From positions 6,131 to 70,130 of the forward strand of contig DATCLO010000029.1 in assembly GCA_036563875.1 (NCBI GenBank): a DNA stretch of 64,000 nucleotides, given 5' to 3'. The DNA is from ZC4RG29 sp036563875 (GTDB lineage: Bacteria; Bacteroidota; Bacteroidia; Cytophagales; Cyclobacteriaceae). Within the stretch, counting starts at the first letter, position 1. Each line of letters starts with the position of its first letter. Shown piece after piece: positions 33,908 to 43,350 of this stretch. Below the pieces are notes generated by a model. The model saw only the letters and a program-made list of their open reading frames with translations. It had not been told where the DNA came from and did not search any database. The translations under genes and the position numbers were made by a program.

Positions 33908-33917
33908 AAATAGCTGG

Positions 33918-33939
33918 GAACGAACTAACAGTTGTTATA
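33918..33939 (+). promoter_or_regulatory. Motif shared with the ilv leader (copy 2)
   Basis: Second copy of the 22-base element, ending CGAACTAACAGTTGTTATA, with one difference from the ilv copy (A to G), which breaks the perfect palindrome to TAACAGTTGTTA. It lies ten bases after the T tract, but here 48 bases before the leuC start codon, so it is not simply a start-codon context. Confidence 0.6.
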
Positions 33940-33987
33940 ACAGCCGATAGAATTAACTTAGAACCGATACCGATACCGGTAAGATCA

Positions 33988-35397
33988 ATGAGCCAGAAAC
34001 CAAGAACACTGTTTGAAAAAATCTGGGATCTCCACGTGGTAAAACAGCGTGAGGGTTACCCGGACGTCTTGTACATAGACCGTCATTTTATCCATGAGGT
34101 GACGAGCCCGCAGGCATTCGCCGGGCTGCGGAAGAGGGGTATTAAGGTTTTTAACCCGGAGCGGACAACCGCCACCGCCGACCACAACGTACCCACGCTA
34201 AATCAGCACCTCCCCATCCGGGAAGAACTCTCCCGTCACCAGGTGGAGACACTGAAGAAGAACTGCGAAGAGTTCGGAATTACGATGTATGGCCTGGGCC
34301 ATCCCTACCAGGGGATCGTACACATCATTGGTCCTGAATTGGGATTGACCCTGCCGGGTATGACGATCGTATGCGGCGACAGTCACACGTCTACGCACGG
34401 TGCGTTCGGCGCGATTGCGTTTGGTATCGGTACGAGCGAGGTTGAGCAGGTTCTTGCAACGCAATGCATCCTCCAGCATCGTCCCAAAACGATGCGTATC
34501 GAGATCAATGGCAAGCTTGGCAAGGGCGTAGTATCGAAAGACATCATCCTGTATATCATCTCGAAGATATCGGCCGGAGGAGCAACCGGGTACTTCGTTG
34601 AGTATGCCGGAGAAGCGATTCGCAGTCTGTCGATGGAGGCACGTATGACCATCTGCAACATGAGCATCGAGATGGGTGCACGCGGCGGTCTCATCGCACC
34701 TGATGAAACGACCTTCAACTACATCCGCGGCAGGAAGTATGCGCCGCAGGGTGAAGCCTTCGATAAGGCGGTAGAACAATGGCGACAACTCGCAACGGAC
34801 GAAGGCGCTACCTATGACAAAGTGCTACAATTCGACGCGAACGATATCGCGCCCATGATTACGTATGGAACAAATCCGGGAATGGGCATTAAGGTTACAG
34901 ACCGCATCCCGACCGTCGAAGAACTCAAAGACATCAACGAGCAAACTTCTTTCAGGAAGTCGCTTGAATATATGGGACTCGAGCCTGGCACACCGTTGCT
35001 CGGCAAACCTGTTGACTATGTCTTCATTGGTAGCTGCACCAACGCACGCATTGAGGACCTGCGCATGGTAGCCAGCATCGTCAAAGGAAAAAGGAAAGCG
35101 GGCAATGTTGAAGTCTGGATCGTTCCAGGTTCCAAACAAGTTGAAGCACAGGCACGCGCCGAAGGACTTGATAAGATCTTCGAAGAAGCGGGCTTCCAGT
35201 TGCGGCAGCCTGGATGTTCAGCTTGTCTCGCGATGAACGAAGACAAGATACCTGCAGGCAAGTATTGCATCAGCACATCAAACCGGAACTTCGAAGGACG
35301 CCAGGGTCCGAAGTCGCGCACCTTCCTGGCAAGTCCACTCATGGCCGCAGCCGCAGCCATTACAGGACGCGTGACTGATGTACGTGAGCTGGTGTAG
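33988..35397 (+). CDS. leuC: 3-isopropylmalate dehydratase large subunit
   Basis: 469 residues. Fe-S isomerase of the aconitase family that, with LeuD, converts 2- to 3-isopropylmalate. The 4Fe-4S cysteines are in GSCTNARIEDL and GCSACLAMN; VCGDSHTSTHGAFG and the C-terminal SNRNFEGRQGP are typical. First structural gene after the leu attenuator; leuD follows after 17 bases. Confidence 0.97.
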   Translation: MSQKPRTLFEKIWDLHVVKQREGYPDVLYIDRHFIHEVTSPQAFAGLRKRGIKVFNPERTTATADHNVPTLNQHLPIREELSRHQVETLKKNCEEFGITMYGLGHPYQGIVHIIGPELGLTLPGMTIVCGDSHTSTHGAFGAIAFGIGTSEVEQVLATQCILQHRPKTMRIEINGKLGKGVVSKDIILYIISKISAGGATGYFVEYAGEAIRSLSMEARMTICNMSIEMGARGGLIAPDETTFNYIRGRKYAPQGEAFDKAVEQWRQLATDEGATYDKVLQFDANDIAPMITYGTNPGMGIKVTDRIPTVEELKDINEQTSFRKSLEYMGLEPGTPLLGKPVDYVFIGSCTNARIEDLRMVASIVKGKRKAGNVEVWIVPGSKQVEAQARAEGLDKIFEEAGFQLRQPGCSACLAMNEDKIPAGKYCISTSNRNFEGRQGPKSRTFLASPLMAAAAAITGRVTDVRELV

Positions 35398-35414
35398 CGA
35401 TAAACTCAAAAAGA

Positions 35415-36005
35415 ATGAGCAAAGAAAAATTCATAACTCTGAAAAGCACGGCAGTACCCCTGCCGATAGAAAATATCGACACGGATCAAATTATCCCTGC
35501 ACGCTTTCTTAAGGCGACAACGCGCGAAGGGTTTGGCGAGAATCTGTTCCGCGACTGGCGATACGACAGCGAAGGAAAGCCGAAACCGGATTTCGTGTTG
35601 AATGATCCACGTTACAAGGGAAAGATTCTCGTAGCGGGAAAAAATTTCGGTTGTGGCAGCAGTCGCGAACACGCAGCCTGGGCGCTTGCCGATTTTGGCT
35701 TTCGCGTAGTAGTATCGAGCTTCTTTGCCGATATCTTCAAAAACAACGCGCTGAACAACGCTGTCCTTCCCGTAACCGTTACAGACGAATTCCTTAACAA
35801 GGCGTTGCGCACGGTGGAGGCTGATCCCTCCACTGAAATTACCGTTGATCTGGAGAACCAGACGATCACGCTGGCTGATGGCACCTCAGAAAAGTTCGAC
35901 ATCAACCCGTACAAGAAGACTTGTCTGATGAACGGGTATGACGACATCGACTACCTGCTGAGCCTCCGCGATGAAATACGCAACTACGAACTAACACATT
36001 CGTGA
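35415..36005 (+). CDS. leuD: 3-isopropylmalate dehydratase small subunit
   Basis: 196 residues. Partner of LeuC carrying the substrate-binding loop. Motifs seen: IENIDTDQIIPARFLK and GKNFGCGSSREHAAWAL. Lies between leuC and leuB with 12 bases to leuB. Confidence 0.97.
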   Translation: MSKEKFITLKSTAVPLPIENIDTDQIIPARFLKATTREGFGENLFRDWRYDSEGKPKPDFVLNDPRYKGKILVAGKNFGCGSSREHAAWALADFGFRVVVSSFFADIFKNNALNNAVLPVTVTDEFLNKALRTVEADPSTEITVDLENQTITLADGTSEKFDINPYKKTCLMNGYDDIDYLLSLRDEIRNYELTHS

Positions 36006-36017
36006 TTTAGTAAACCG

Positions 36018-37115
36018 ATGAAGAAACGCATAACCATAGTGCCCGGCGACGGGATCGGTAAAGAGGTAACAACCTGCGGTAAGAATGTACTGGATCACGT
36101 TGCCCAGGCGTTCGGACATGAGTTCGAATACGACTACGCATCTATCGGCCACGAGGCAATCGAAGCAACGGGACAGGCCCTTCCCGATGAAAGCCTCGCC
36201 ACGATGAGAAAGGCCGACGCGATTCTCTTTGGCGCCGTGGGCCATCCGAAATACGACAACGACCCCACACTGAAGGTTCGCCCGGAGCAAGGGCTCCTCA
36301 AGATGCGGAAGGAACTTGGTCTGTACGCCAACCTTCGTCCCATAAAGTTGTTTGATGAACTGCTCGCAGCTTCAAGCATTAAACCCGAAGTACTAAAAGG
36401 AGCGGACATTCTTTTCTTCAGGGAACTGACCGGAGATGTATACTTTGGTGAGCGCGGAAGAAAAGACGAGGGCAACACCGCCTACGATACGATGATCTAT
36501 CATCGTTACGAGGTCGAGCGCATTGCTCACAAAGCCTTTAAGGCAGCGCAGACGCGGCGAAAGAAGCTTACGTCCGTTGACAAAGCCAACGTGCTTGAGA
36601 GTTCACGACTTTGGAGGGCAGTCGTTCAGGAAGTTGCCGCCGAATATCCCGACGTGGAAGTCGAGCACATGTTCGTGGATGCAGCCGCGATGAAGCTGAT
36701 CCAGAATCCAAGAAGTTTCGATGTCGTCGTAACAGGCAACCTATTTGGTGATATTCTCACTGATGAAGCGTCCCAGATTGCAGGGTCGATGGGCATGCTC
36801 GCATCTGCATCGATTGGCGACAGCGTTGGGTTGTATGAGCCCATTCACGGTAGCGCGCATGATATCACAGGGAAAGGCATCGCCAATCCCCTGGCCTCCA
36901 TTCTGTCGGCAGCCCTGCTGCTTGATATTTCATTCGGACTCAAAGAAGAGTCGGAATGCGTGATCCGTGCTGTGGCGCAGGCCCTCAAAGATGGGTACAG
37001 AACCCGCGACATCGCCGATAGGGACACGCCGGCCGAGAAAATTCTTGGTACGGAAGCCATGGGCAACCAAATTTGTAGGAACATTCGCATGTTGGCCGCG
37101 GTGGACAGCGAGTGA
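36018..37115 (+). CDS. leuB: 3-isopropylmalate dehydrogenase
   Basis: 365 residues, NAD-dependent oxidative decarboxylase of the isocitrate dehydrogenase family. Seen: VPGDGIGKEV, VRPEQGLLKMRKELGLYANLRP with substrate-binding arginines, FRELTGDVYFG, and the NAD-site GLYEPIHGSAHDITGKGIANPLA. Stop at 37113-37115, 32 bases before leuA. Confidence 0.97.
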   Translation: MKKRITIVPGDGIGKEVTTCGKNVLDHVAQAFGHEFEYDYASIGHEAIEATGQALPDESLATMRKADAILFGAVGHPKYDNDPTLKVRPEQGLLKMRKELGLYANLRPIKLFDELLAASSIKPEVLKGADILFFRELTGDVYFGERGRKDEGNTAYDTMIYHRYEVERIAHKAFKAAQTRRKKLTSVDKANVLESSRLWRAVVQEVAAEYPDVEVEHMFVDAAAMKLIQNPRSFDVVVTGNLFGDILTDEASQIAGSMGMLASASIGDSVGLYEPIHGSAHDITGKGIANPLASILSAALLLDISFGLKEESECVIRAVAQALKDGYRTRDIADRDTPAEKILGTEAMGNQICRNIRMLAAVDSE

Positions 37116-37147
37116 AATTTTATGTATCTTGAACCAAACGAATCAGC

Positions 37148-38308
37148 ATGAGCCGGAAAATTGACATCTTCGATACGACGCTCCGCGACGGAGAACAGGT
37201 CCCCGGATGCCAATTGTCAACCGACGAGAAGATCGTCATAGCGAAAGCCCTGGAGGGGCTCGGCGTTGACATTATCGAGGCGGGATTCCCGATCTCGAGC
37301 CCGGGTGATTTCCTCTCTGTAATCGAGCTTTCGAAAGCCGTCTCCACGAAGGTATGTGCGCTCACCCGCGCGAAGAAGGACGATATCGACGTCGCTGCGG
37401 AAGCGCTGAAGTATGCCAAGCACGGACGCATCCACACCGGCCTGGGTGCTTCTGACATTCACATCAAGCACAAATTCAACTCCACGCGCGAAAAGGTTCT
37501 TGAACAAGGCGTGTGGGCCGTGAAATACGCGAAGAGTAAAGGTGTAGAAGTCGAGTTTTTTGCAGAAGACTCCGGTCGGGCCGACCTCGAATTCCTCGCA
37601 AAGATGGTAGAGGCAGTCATCGACGCAGGTGCGGACGTCGTGAACATTCCGGATACGACGGGCTATTGTCTGCCTCACATGTACGGCAAGCGGATCAAGT
37701 ATTTATTCGATCACGTATCCAATATTCACAAGGCGATTATCTCAGTACACTGCCACAACGACCTTGGACTTGCAACGGCTAACACCATTGCAGGCCTCAT
37801 GAACGGTGCGGGTCAGGCGGAGGTAACGATCAACGGCATTGGTGAACGCGCTGGTAATACATCCCTCGAAGAGGTCACTATGATTATCCGCAAGCATAAG
37901 GACCTCGACATGCACACCAACGTGAAGCCGGAGAAGATTTACGAGATTAGTCACTTGGTTTCTGAAATGATGCGGATGCCTGTTCAACCCAACAAGGCGA
38001 TTGTGGGTGCCAATGCGTTCGCACACTCATCAGGAATTCACCAGGATGGATTCCTCAAGAATGCCGAGAACTACGAAATCATCGACCCGGCGGAAGTGGG
38101 CGTCCCTGCGTCATCTATCATCCTCACCGCACGCAGCGGCCGCGCTGCCCTGAAGCACAGATTGGAATTGCTGGGTTATCAGGTCAACAAACAGGAGCTG
38201 GACGTCGTGTATCAACAATTCCTCATCCTCGCTGACGAGAAGAAGACCGTACACGACGATGATCTGATCACACTCTGCGCCAACACACCGATCCTGCTGC
38301 AGAAGTAG
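37148..38308 (+). CDS. leuA: 2-isopropylmalate synthase, short form
   Basis: 386 residues. Acetyl-CoA plus 2-ketoisovalerate condensation. Seen: DTTLRDGEQVPG, VHCHNDLGLATAN (metal His pair), and NGIGERAGNTSLEEV. It ends shortly after the catalytic and linker subdomains, so the C-terminal LeuA allosteric domain that binds leucine in the long (about 500-residue) enzyme is missing. Short forms exist in other bacteria, and a citramalate or homocitrate synthase cannot be fully excluded, but leuCDB context supports LeuA. Confidence 0.92.
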   Translation: MSRKIDIFDTTLRDGEQVPGCQLSTDEKIVIAKALEGLGVDIIEAGFPISSPGDFLSVIELSKAVSTKVCALTRAKKDDIDVAAEALKYAKHGRIHTGLGASDIHIKHKFNSTREKVLEQGVWAVKYAKSKGVEVEFFAEDSGRADLEFLAKMVEAVIDAGADVVNIPDTTGYCLPHMYGKRIKYLFDHVSNIHKAIISVHCHNDLGLATANTIAGLMNGAGQAEVTINGIGERAGNTSLEEVTMIIRKHKDLDMHTNVKPEKIYEISHLVSEMMRMPVQPNKAIVGANAFAHSSGIHQDGFLKNAENYEIIDPAEVGVPASSIILTARSGRAALKHRLELLGYQVNKQELDVVYQQFLILADEKKTVHDDDLITLCANTPILLQK

Positions 38309-38325
38309 TTTCTTAATAAGTGAGT

Positions 38326-38378
38326 AGTAAGAAGTAATCGATAATCCAATGGTTACTTCTTACTGATTACCGATCACC
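38326..38378. repeat. Inverted repeat and ATTACCGATCACC unit after leuA
   Basis: AGTAAGAAGTAA (38326-38337) and TTACTTCTTACT (38353-38364) form a perfect 12-bp inverted repeat with a 15-base loop, 17 bases after the leuA stop. No T tract follows. The adjoining ATTACCGATCACC (38366-38378) recurs exactly at 51902-51914. It may end the leu transcript or be a member of an intergenic repeat family. Confidence 0.6.
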
Positions 38379-38393
38379 GAATTATCGGCCAAC

Positions 38394-39575
38394 CTACACA
38401 TAACTCACCCAAACCTTCCCCCTATTCTCCATCTTGTAGCGCTCGTACCAGCGACAAATGGGGTACAGGACGATAACGACGGCGATCCACATCACGTAAG
38501 CAACCCACAGGCTAAAGCCATACCCCACCAGTTCCTGTGATAGCGTTACCCATGTGTTGAAGATCATGGTCCACACCGAATATCCGGTTGCTACTGCGGC
38601 AACCAGGGCCAGGGCGTGCAGCACAAAGATGTGCATCACGTAATAGAACAGCGGCACTCTGCCAAACACAATGACTTTTTGGGCCAAGGCGGAAGGTTGT
38701 TTTTCCGAAAAGGCCAGGAACAGAAGTGATGGTCCAAGTGTCATGAGTAAGTACAACAGCGACGGCGGGTACTTGCTTGTGTTTAGAAATGAGAGGAACG
38801 TGTACCAGGATGTCTGCTGTTCGGACCACGGAACGGGATCTCCATACACATTTATCAATCTTATGATGACGAACAATGCAATCGCGCCCGAGCCGAGATA
38901 AATCAGCATGCGCTTTCTGCGCTGCGCCGTGAATTCTGGTGTATACAATGCGCCGAGGCAATAGCCTAATGCCATAGTTCCCACCCATGGGATAAGCGGA
39001 TAGGCGACGAAGATACCGCGGTCGCCACCGAGAGAATAGTATCCCGGGTCGTGAAACAACGACCAGAGGAAGGATCCAATGCCGGTGCCGGGAAAGTGAA
39101 CGCCGTCAAGGAGATTATGTCCGCACACAAATACCAGGCCTGTGATCAGGATTGCTTTTAGCGGAAGGCGTACCAGCATACTCAACACAATCATGCTGAC
39201 ACCAATAGCCCAGATCACCTGTAAAGCGATAAATGGAAAACGGAAGTTGAAGAACCATGCAAAGTTCACGATAGTGAACTCAAGCACCACGAGCCACAAT
39301 CCCCGTGTCAGCAGAAAGGATGATAGTTCTGGGGTGCCTTTACGGCGCCCTACCAGATAGGCGGAAGTACCAGCCAGGAACACAAACACGGGCGCACAAA
39401 AGTGAGTTATCCAGCGTGTGAAGAACAGCAACGTGTCTGTTTTGGAGAGATCAAGTGGATCATAGACGAATGCATCGGCGTGGAAATAATCGCGCGCATG
39501 ATCGAGCACCATGATAATCATTACCACACCCCGAAGCAGGTCAATGGATGAAATGCGAACGGTTTCTTTGTGCAT
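38394..39575 (-). CDS. DUF1624/HGSNAT-like membrane acyltransferase
   Basis: 393 residues with about ten hydrophobic segments. The start SIDLLRGVVMIIMVLDHARDYF, with Arg/Asp/His at the end of the first helix, is the signature of the heparan-alpha-glucosaminide N-acetyltransferase catalytic / DUF1624 family, and FCAPVFVFLAGTSAYL follows. Members transfer acyl groups across the membrane or are uncharacterised. Isolated from its neighbours by a terminator upstream and the leu operon downstream (convergent). Confidence 0.82.
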   Translation of the reverse strand: MHKETVRISSIDLLRGVVMIIMVLDHARDYFHADAFVYDPLDLSKTDTLLFFTRWITHFCAPVFVFLAGTSAYLVGRRKGTPELSSFLLTRGLWLVVLEFTIVNFAWFFNFRFPFIALQVIWAIGVSMIVLSMLVRLPLKAILITGLVFVCGHNLLDGVHFPGTGIGSFLWSLFHDPGYYSLGGDRGIFVAYPLIPWVGTMALGYCLGALYTPEFTAQRRKRMLIYLGSGAIALFVIIRLINVYGDPVPWSEQQTSWYTFLSFLNTSKYPPSLLYLLMTLGPSLLFLAFSEKQPSALAQKVIVFGRVPLFYYVMHIFVLHALALVAAVATGYSVWTMIFNTWVTLSQELVGYGFSLWVAYVMWIAVVIVLYPICRWYERYKMENRGKVWVSYV

Positions 39576-39681
39576 GGTCGTATGAAATACGAACCTGACT
39601 GCAAAAGGTTCTACGAAATCTTGCGCTTTATTCCCCTGCTTCGTCCTGCCAGCGCGACACCTCCCTGTAAACAGGGAATAA

Positions 39682-39707
39682 AAAAGGCCGGGGGCTTCCG
39701 GCCTTTT
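39682..39707 (-). terminator. Intrinsic terminator of the Gfo/Idh/MocA gene
   Basis: Ten-base stem AAAAGGCCGG / CCGGCCTTTT with a six-base loop; on the minus strand it is followed by more T residues (TTTTTTATT). It lies 24 bases after the stop of the minus-strand oxidoreductase gene. A second small hairpin (TCCCTGT-AA-ACAGGGA, 39662-39677) adjoins it. Confidence 0.85.
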
Positions 39708-39730
39708 AAATATGGCGAAAAGGATATTGG

Positions 39731-41350
39731 CTATACCATGAAGCGTCCGGGGCTCACGAGAATTCTGTCCGCCTCATCCATTTCGAAGCCCGCAATTCGA
39801 TTGTTCTGCGAATCCCATTCTACGCGACGGCCTGTCTTGAGCGACAGTGTACCCATGTGCGCGGCAATGGCTTCCTGGAAGCCTTCGTCGATGCTACAGC
39901 TGGGTTTGCCTCCATTGCGGATACAGCTTAGCCATTCGCGGATGTGCAAGTGAGTAGAGTCTACGCGCTTGCCATCGCGATACGTGAACAGGAGACCCTT
40001 GTCTGCAAAATACCGTGCCGTTGCCGATGTCACGCCATCGAGGCCTTTGGCACGCGGGTCATAGCTGTAGAGCGGCACATTCTCACGAACGAGACCATTC
40101 TTGATCCATTCGGCGTAGCGAGTCGATCGAGGGTCTGCATAAATGGTCATGCTGTTGCCCAGCTCCATAGTACCATCGTGGCCCATCAGAATTGTACCGC
40201 GATCGAATTGGTTACCCAACGTTGCACTGTACATGAACGTCATCCCTTTTTCCTTACCTGCTTCCTGGCTTGAGCCCATGAAGAAGTCGGGATACTCCAT
40301 GCATACCTGGAATACATCAGGAACTTCGCGTCCATCATTGTGTGTGTAAATTCCTCCGGTGGCAACGACCGTCCTAGGGATACCCATTTTCAGCAAGCAA
40401 TTGATGCGGTCGAAATCGTGAGTGAGCAAGTCACCGGAAAGACCGGTACCATATTCCCACCATTTTCTCCATCTGAAGAAGCGTTCCGGATTCCAGGGAA
40501 TAGCCGGTGCATTGCCGAGGAACTGATTCCAGTCGACAGTCCGTGGACTGGCGTCTTTATGAATATCATATTGCCAGGCACCATTGTCGTCGTTTCGGTT
40601 GGTGTTAGTTTGAATTAGACTGATGTGACCCAACACCCCTTTATTGATGGCGTCAATCGCAGTGAGGAAGCTTTGCGTTTGTCTGTGCTGGTGACCTACC
40701 TGGAACACAACGCCCGTTTCTTTAATCGTGTTGTACAATTCGTACGTTTCTGACAGCATGTGCGTCATGGGCTTTTCGACGTAGACGTGCTTGCCTGCTT
40801 TTGCTGCAGCTATTGCCATCGGCGCATGCCAGTGGTCAGGCGTAGCGATTACTACCGCATCGATGTCCGATGCAGCGATCAACTCTTCATAGGTGCGATA
40901 ACGCTTCGGCTTATTGCCATCGACCGTTCCCGTTTCGACAGCCATTTCAGCAAACGTGTCGAAGACATCGCAGACACCGCGGATCTGCACGTTGAGATTC
41001 TCCTGTGCGAGGAAATCTTTAAGCCGAGTGTCATTCGGATTCTTCTTGGCTGCACCCAGCATGCTTTCCTTCCATTCCTTATCGGCAAATCCCAATGCGC
41101 GCATGAGCTGCTTACCGCGAATGCCGTACCCGATAATTCCTATCCTAATAGGGTCGCCGGTCATCGGACCCGACGGTGGAGGCGCCACAGCATTGATGTT
41201 CAATTCCGACAGGATCGTTTCCCTTATTTCCTTCTCAGAGGAATAACGGGCGGCGGCGGCTGCAAAAAGGCTGCCCACTACTGGTATGCCGACGAGTCCT
41301 TTTAACAGGTCGCGCCGTGAGAATCCTTTTTTATCTTGTTGTTCGCTCAT
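39731..41350 (-). CDS. Tat-exported Gfo/Idh/MocA oxidoreductase
   Basis: 539 residues. Tat signal FSRRDLLKGLVGIPVVGSLFAAAA. NAD(P)-binding Rossmann part GIIGYGIRGKQLM (about 71-83), and EKPMTH with the family lysine. The C-terminal part has the domain common to large Bacteroidota members. Exported members carry a tightly bound nicotinamide cofactor and act on sugars, for instance in 3-keto-glycoside chemistry. It probably forms an operon with the DoxX gene (14 to 15 bases upstream). Confidence 0.87.
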   Translation of the reverse strand: MSEQQDKKGFSRRDLLKGLVGIPVVGSLFAAAAARYSSEKEIRETILSELNINAVAPPPSGPMTGDPIRIGIIGYGIRGKQLMRALGFADKEWKESMLGAAKKNPNDTRLKDFLAQENLNVQIRGVCDVFDTFAEMAVETGTVDGNKPKRYRTYEELIAASDIDAVVIATPDHWHAPMAIAAAKAGKHVYVEKPMTHMLSETYELYNTIKETGVVFQVGHQHRQTQSFLTAIDAINKGVLGHISLIQTNTNRNDDNGAWQYDIHKDASPRTVDWNQFLGNAPAIPWNPERFFRWRKWWEYGTGLSGDLLTHDFDRINCLLKMGIPRTVVATGGIYTHNDGREVPDVFQVCMEYPDFFMGSSQEAGKEKGMTFMYSATLGNQFDRGTILMGHDGTMELGNSMTIYADPRSTRYAEWIKNGLVRENVPLYSYDPRAKGLDGVTSATARYFADKGLLFTYRDGKRVDSTHLHIREWLSCIRNGGKPSCSIDEGFQEAIAAHMGTLSLKTGRRVEWDSQNNRIAGFEMDEADRILVSPGRFMV

Positions 41351-41364
41351 GATTGATAGGTTCT

Positions 41365-41865
41365 TCAGTTGGTAACAGGTACTGCATTTTGTCTTTGTCT
41401 TACAAAAAACCGCTCAATGCCATAGTAGCGTGCGGTCGGGAATGCCATGACACACATCAGCGCGAACAACTCGATCAGGTTCTTGTTCACAATGATGTAT
41501 GTACCTTCGACCGGGGCGCTTGACTCAATACCCGGGAACGGCGGATAAGCAAGGTAAAACATCGCCAGGAGGAACATTCCTACAATCGACGCCGGTTTTA
41601 ATAGAAATCCCAGCGTCAGCGCCAGCCCTATGATGATCATTGCCCAAATGGTGATGAAATCGGCAATGCCCACCATCGTGGAGCTTCTGCCAATGGATTG
41701 AAATATTCCTGAAAACCATCCCTGTGCTCCCATCAAATAGCCCACCGAGGACCAGTTGGGATTTAACAGTTTTACGATTCCCTCGTAGAGAAAATGCCAT
41801 CCGATCAGCATGCGGAGGCCAACGAGCGCAAACATCTGAATCTTCGAATAACCCGATTGTTCCAT
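41365..41865 (-). CDS. DoxX-family membrane protein
   Basis: 166 residues from ATG 41865; the frame starts at 41889, but the AT-rich spacer suggests the inner start (MEQSGYSKIQ). Four hydrophobic segments, with LRMLIGWHFLYEGIVKLLNP at the N-terminus as in DoxX/TQO small subunits. Upstream of and close to the exported Gfo/Idh gene, so it may pass electrons from that enzyme to quinone (inference). Confidence 0.82.
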   Translation of the reverse strand: MEQSGYSKIQMFALVGLRMLIGWHFLYEGIVKLLNPNWSSVGYLMGAQGWFSGIFQSIGRSSTMVGIADFITIWAMIIIGLALTLGFLLKPASIVGMFLLAMFYLAYPPFPGIESSAPVEGTYIIVNKNLIELFALMCVMAFPTARYYGIERFFVRQRQNAVPVTN

Positions 41866-42033
41866 AATTTTTGATTGAATGAAGGGCATTAGCCTTGGTG
41901 AATATAGAAAGGAATCCCCCCGAATTCAACACAGAAAACGATTGAGGGTAATGTGTTGCACAGTGTGTATTACACGCTGGTTTTGCCGCGCTACACGTCT
42001 TTGTTTACGATCAGATCTGTAGGGAGTAAGCAG

Positions 42034-42759
42034 TTATCTTAGATCTTGCCATACGAGAAGTCCCCTTTCAAGAGGTGCGGTGCAGTTGCCGTCTCCGTTT
42101 CCTGAGAACCCACCATCCGGACTGCAAATGAATTCGCAGCCTTCCGTGTAAAGCATACTCGGCTGGTCACAGCAGTATGCCGTCACGTAATATACCACCG
42201 AGCCACCGTACTCAAATTGCCAAACACTTGCTGGCGGATTGCGAACGGATTCCGCCTGGATGGAACCGATAAGGTCTCTCACACAGTCGGGAACAAAAGG
42301 CGGGATCTCGTCGAGGCTGCGGAAGGTAATGGACTCAAAGGCCTTGATTATTTGCTCGCGCACGGCCGGGCGAGCATTCTGGCTGCTCATTGTGAATTTC
42401 AGACCTCCGAATTCCTCAATGCCGTCGAAGTGAATGCCGGTTATTCCTTTATTCGTACCCCGAGGTTTCACAATTTTCGCCCTGCGCCCATCGATGGTAG
42501 TCCAGAACGTCTCGTGTGTATTGGGATCGACATCCAGGTCGGAGGCAAACCGGCCGAGGTCAAATTCAAGTTCTCCCATGCCGGCCGCTCGGATACCCCC
42601 TACATAGGAGTCAAAGCCGGTCTTGGTTACTGCTTGCCAGGAAGCTGGAACCTGAATAGTAAAACGTCCAAAATCCAGTGTTCGTAGTTCTGTGTCCTGT
42701 TCCGGTTGACAGGAAGCGACGGCCAGGACTGAGATCCACACATACTTTGCCAGGCGCAT
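42034..42759 (-). CDS. Lipoprotein with DUF6970-like C-terminal domain
   Basis: 241 residues. Lipobox-like VASC at residue 17 (VLAVASCQ). The first half (TIQVPASWQAVTKTGFDSYVGGI) resembles PsbP/DUF1795-type stress proteins. The C-terminal half, with VWQFEYGGSVVYYVTAYCCDQPS and CEFICSPDGGFSGNGDG, matches a Cys-rich domain of small Bacteroidota lipoproteins. Role unknown. Confidence 0.65.
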   Translation of the reverse strand: MRLAKYVWISVLAVASCQPEQDTELRTLDFGRFTIQVPASWQAVTKTGFDSYVGGIRAAGMGELEFDLGRFASDLDVDPNTHETFWTTIDGRRAKIVKPRGTNKGITGIHFDGIEEFGGLKFTMSSQNARPAVREQIIKAFESITFRSLDEIPPFVPDCVRDLIGSIQAESVRNPPASVWQFEYGGSVVYYVTAYCCDQPSMLYTEGCEFICSPDGGFSGNGDGNCTAPLERGLLVWQDLR

Positions 42760-42827
42760 TGTGTCTTTTTTTATTAAGGGGAATTGCCAAAAACAAGTTA
42801 AGAAAAACCCGAACCTGAAAAAAGACC

Positions 42828-43262
42828 TTATTGCTCTGCGTGAAGGCCTATTCGGTTCCCCTCGGAGTCCAGGATGATGGCAATCAAACCTGCAGGAATT
42901 CGCGTCTTTGGCCTGATAATCCTACCCCCTGCCGGCACCACCCGATCGAGTACGGCCTGGATACTGGGACTTGCATTGAGGTAAATCAGCGTTCCAATCT
43001 TGGAGGGCTTGGAGGTTTCCGACCTGACAAGGGCACCCGTCACCCGTCCTGACGTAGCCTGAATGACGCCGGGATGCGATGGAAAGAAAGTCAGCTCTTC
43101 GTTGGTCTCCTCGAAAATCACCGTCCGCATTTCTATATCGAGGATGGTCTCGTAAAACTTTTTGGCCCGCTGTGAATCGACCACCGGGATCTCGAACCAC
43201 GTAATCACATTCGTGTCTGCGTCGATTTTTCTAAGCTTGGGTTTCTCAATTGTGTTGTCCAT
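42828..43262 (-). CDS. VOC-family (glyoxalase-like) protein
   Basis: 144 residues, two beta-alpha-beta-beta-beta modules: TWFEIPVVDSQRAKKFYETIL at the start, and ILDSEGNRIGLHAEQ at the end. The glyoxalase/bleomycin-resistance fold binds a metal or small molecule. Reaction unknown. Confidence 0.82.
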   Translation of the reverse strand: MDNTIEKPKLRKIDADTNVITWFEIPVVDSQRAKKFYETILDIEMRTVIFEETNEELTFFPSHPGVIQATSGRVTGALVRSETSKPSKIGTLIYLNASPSIQAVLDRVVPAGGRIIRPKTRIPAGLIAIILDSEGNRIGLHAEQ

Positions 43263-43350
43263 TTAGTTATCCGGCTTTTTTTCTATCGCCTCCATTACAA
43301 CAATCCTTCGGCATCGAAAGGTCCAGGCCGGCCGACGAATCGTCAAAGTT

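Noticed and set aside
41945..41975. GTAAT...ATTAC inverted repeat upstream of the DoxX gene
   Set aside because: Only five paired bases; not distinguishable from chance.
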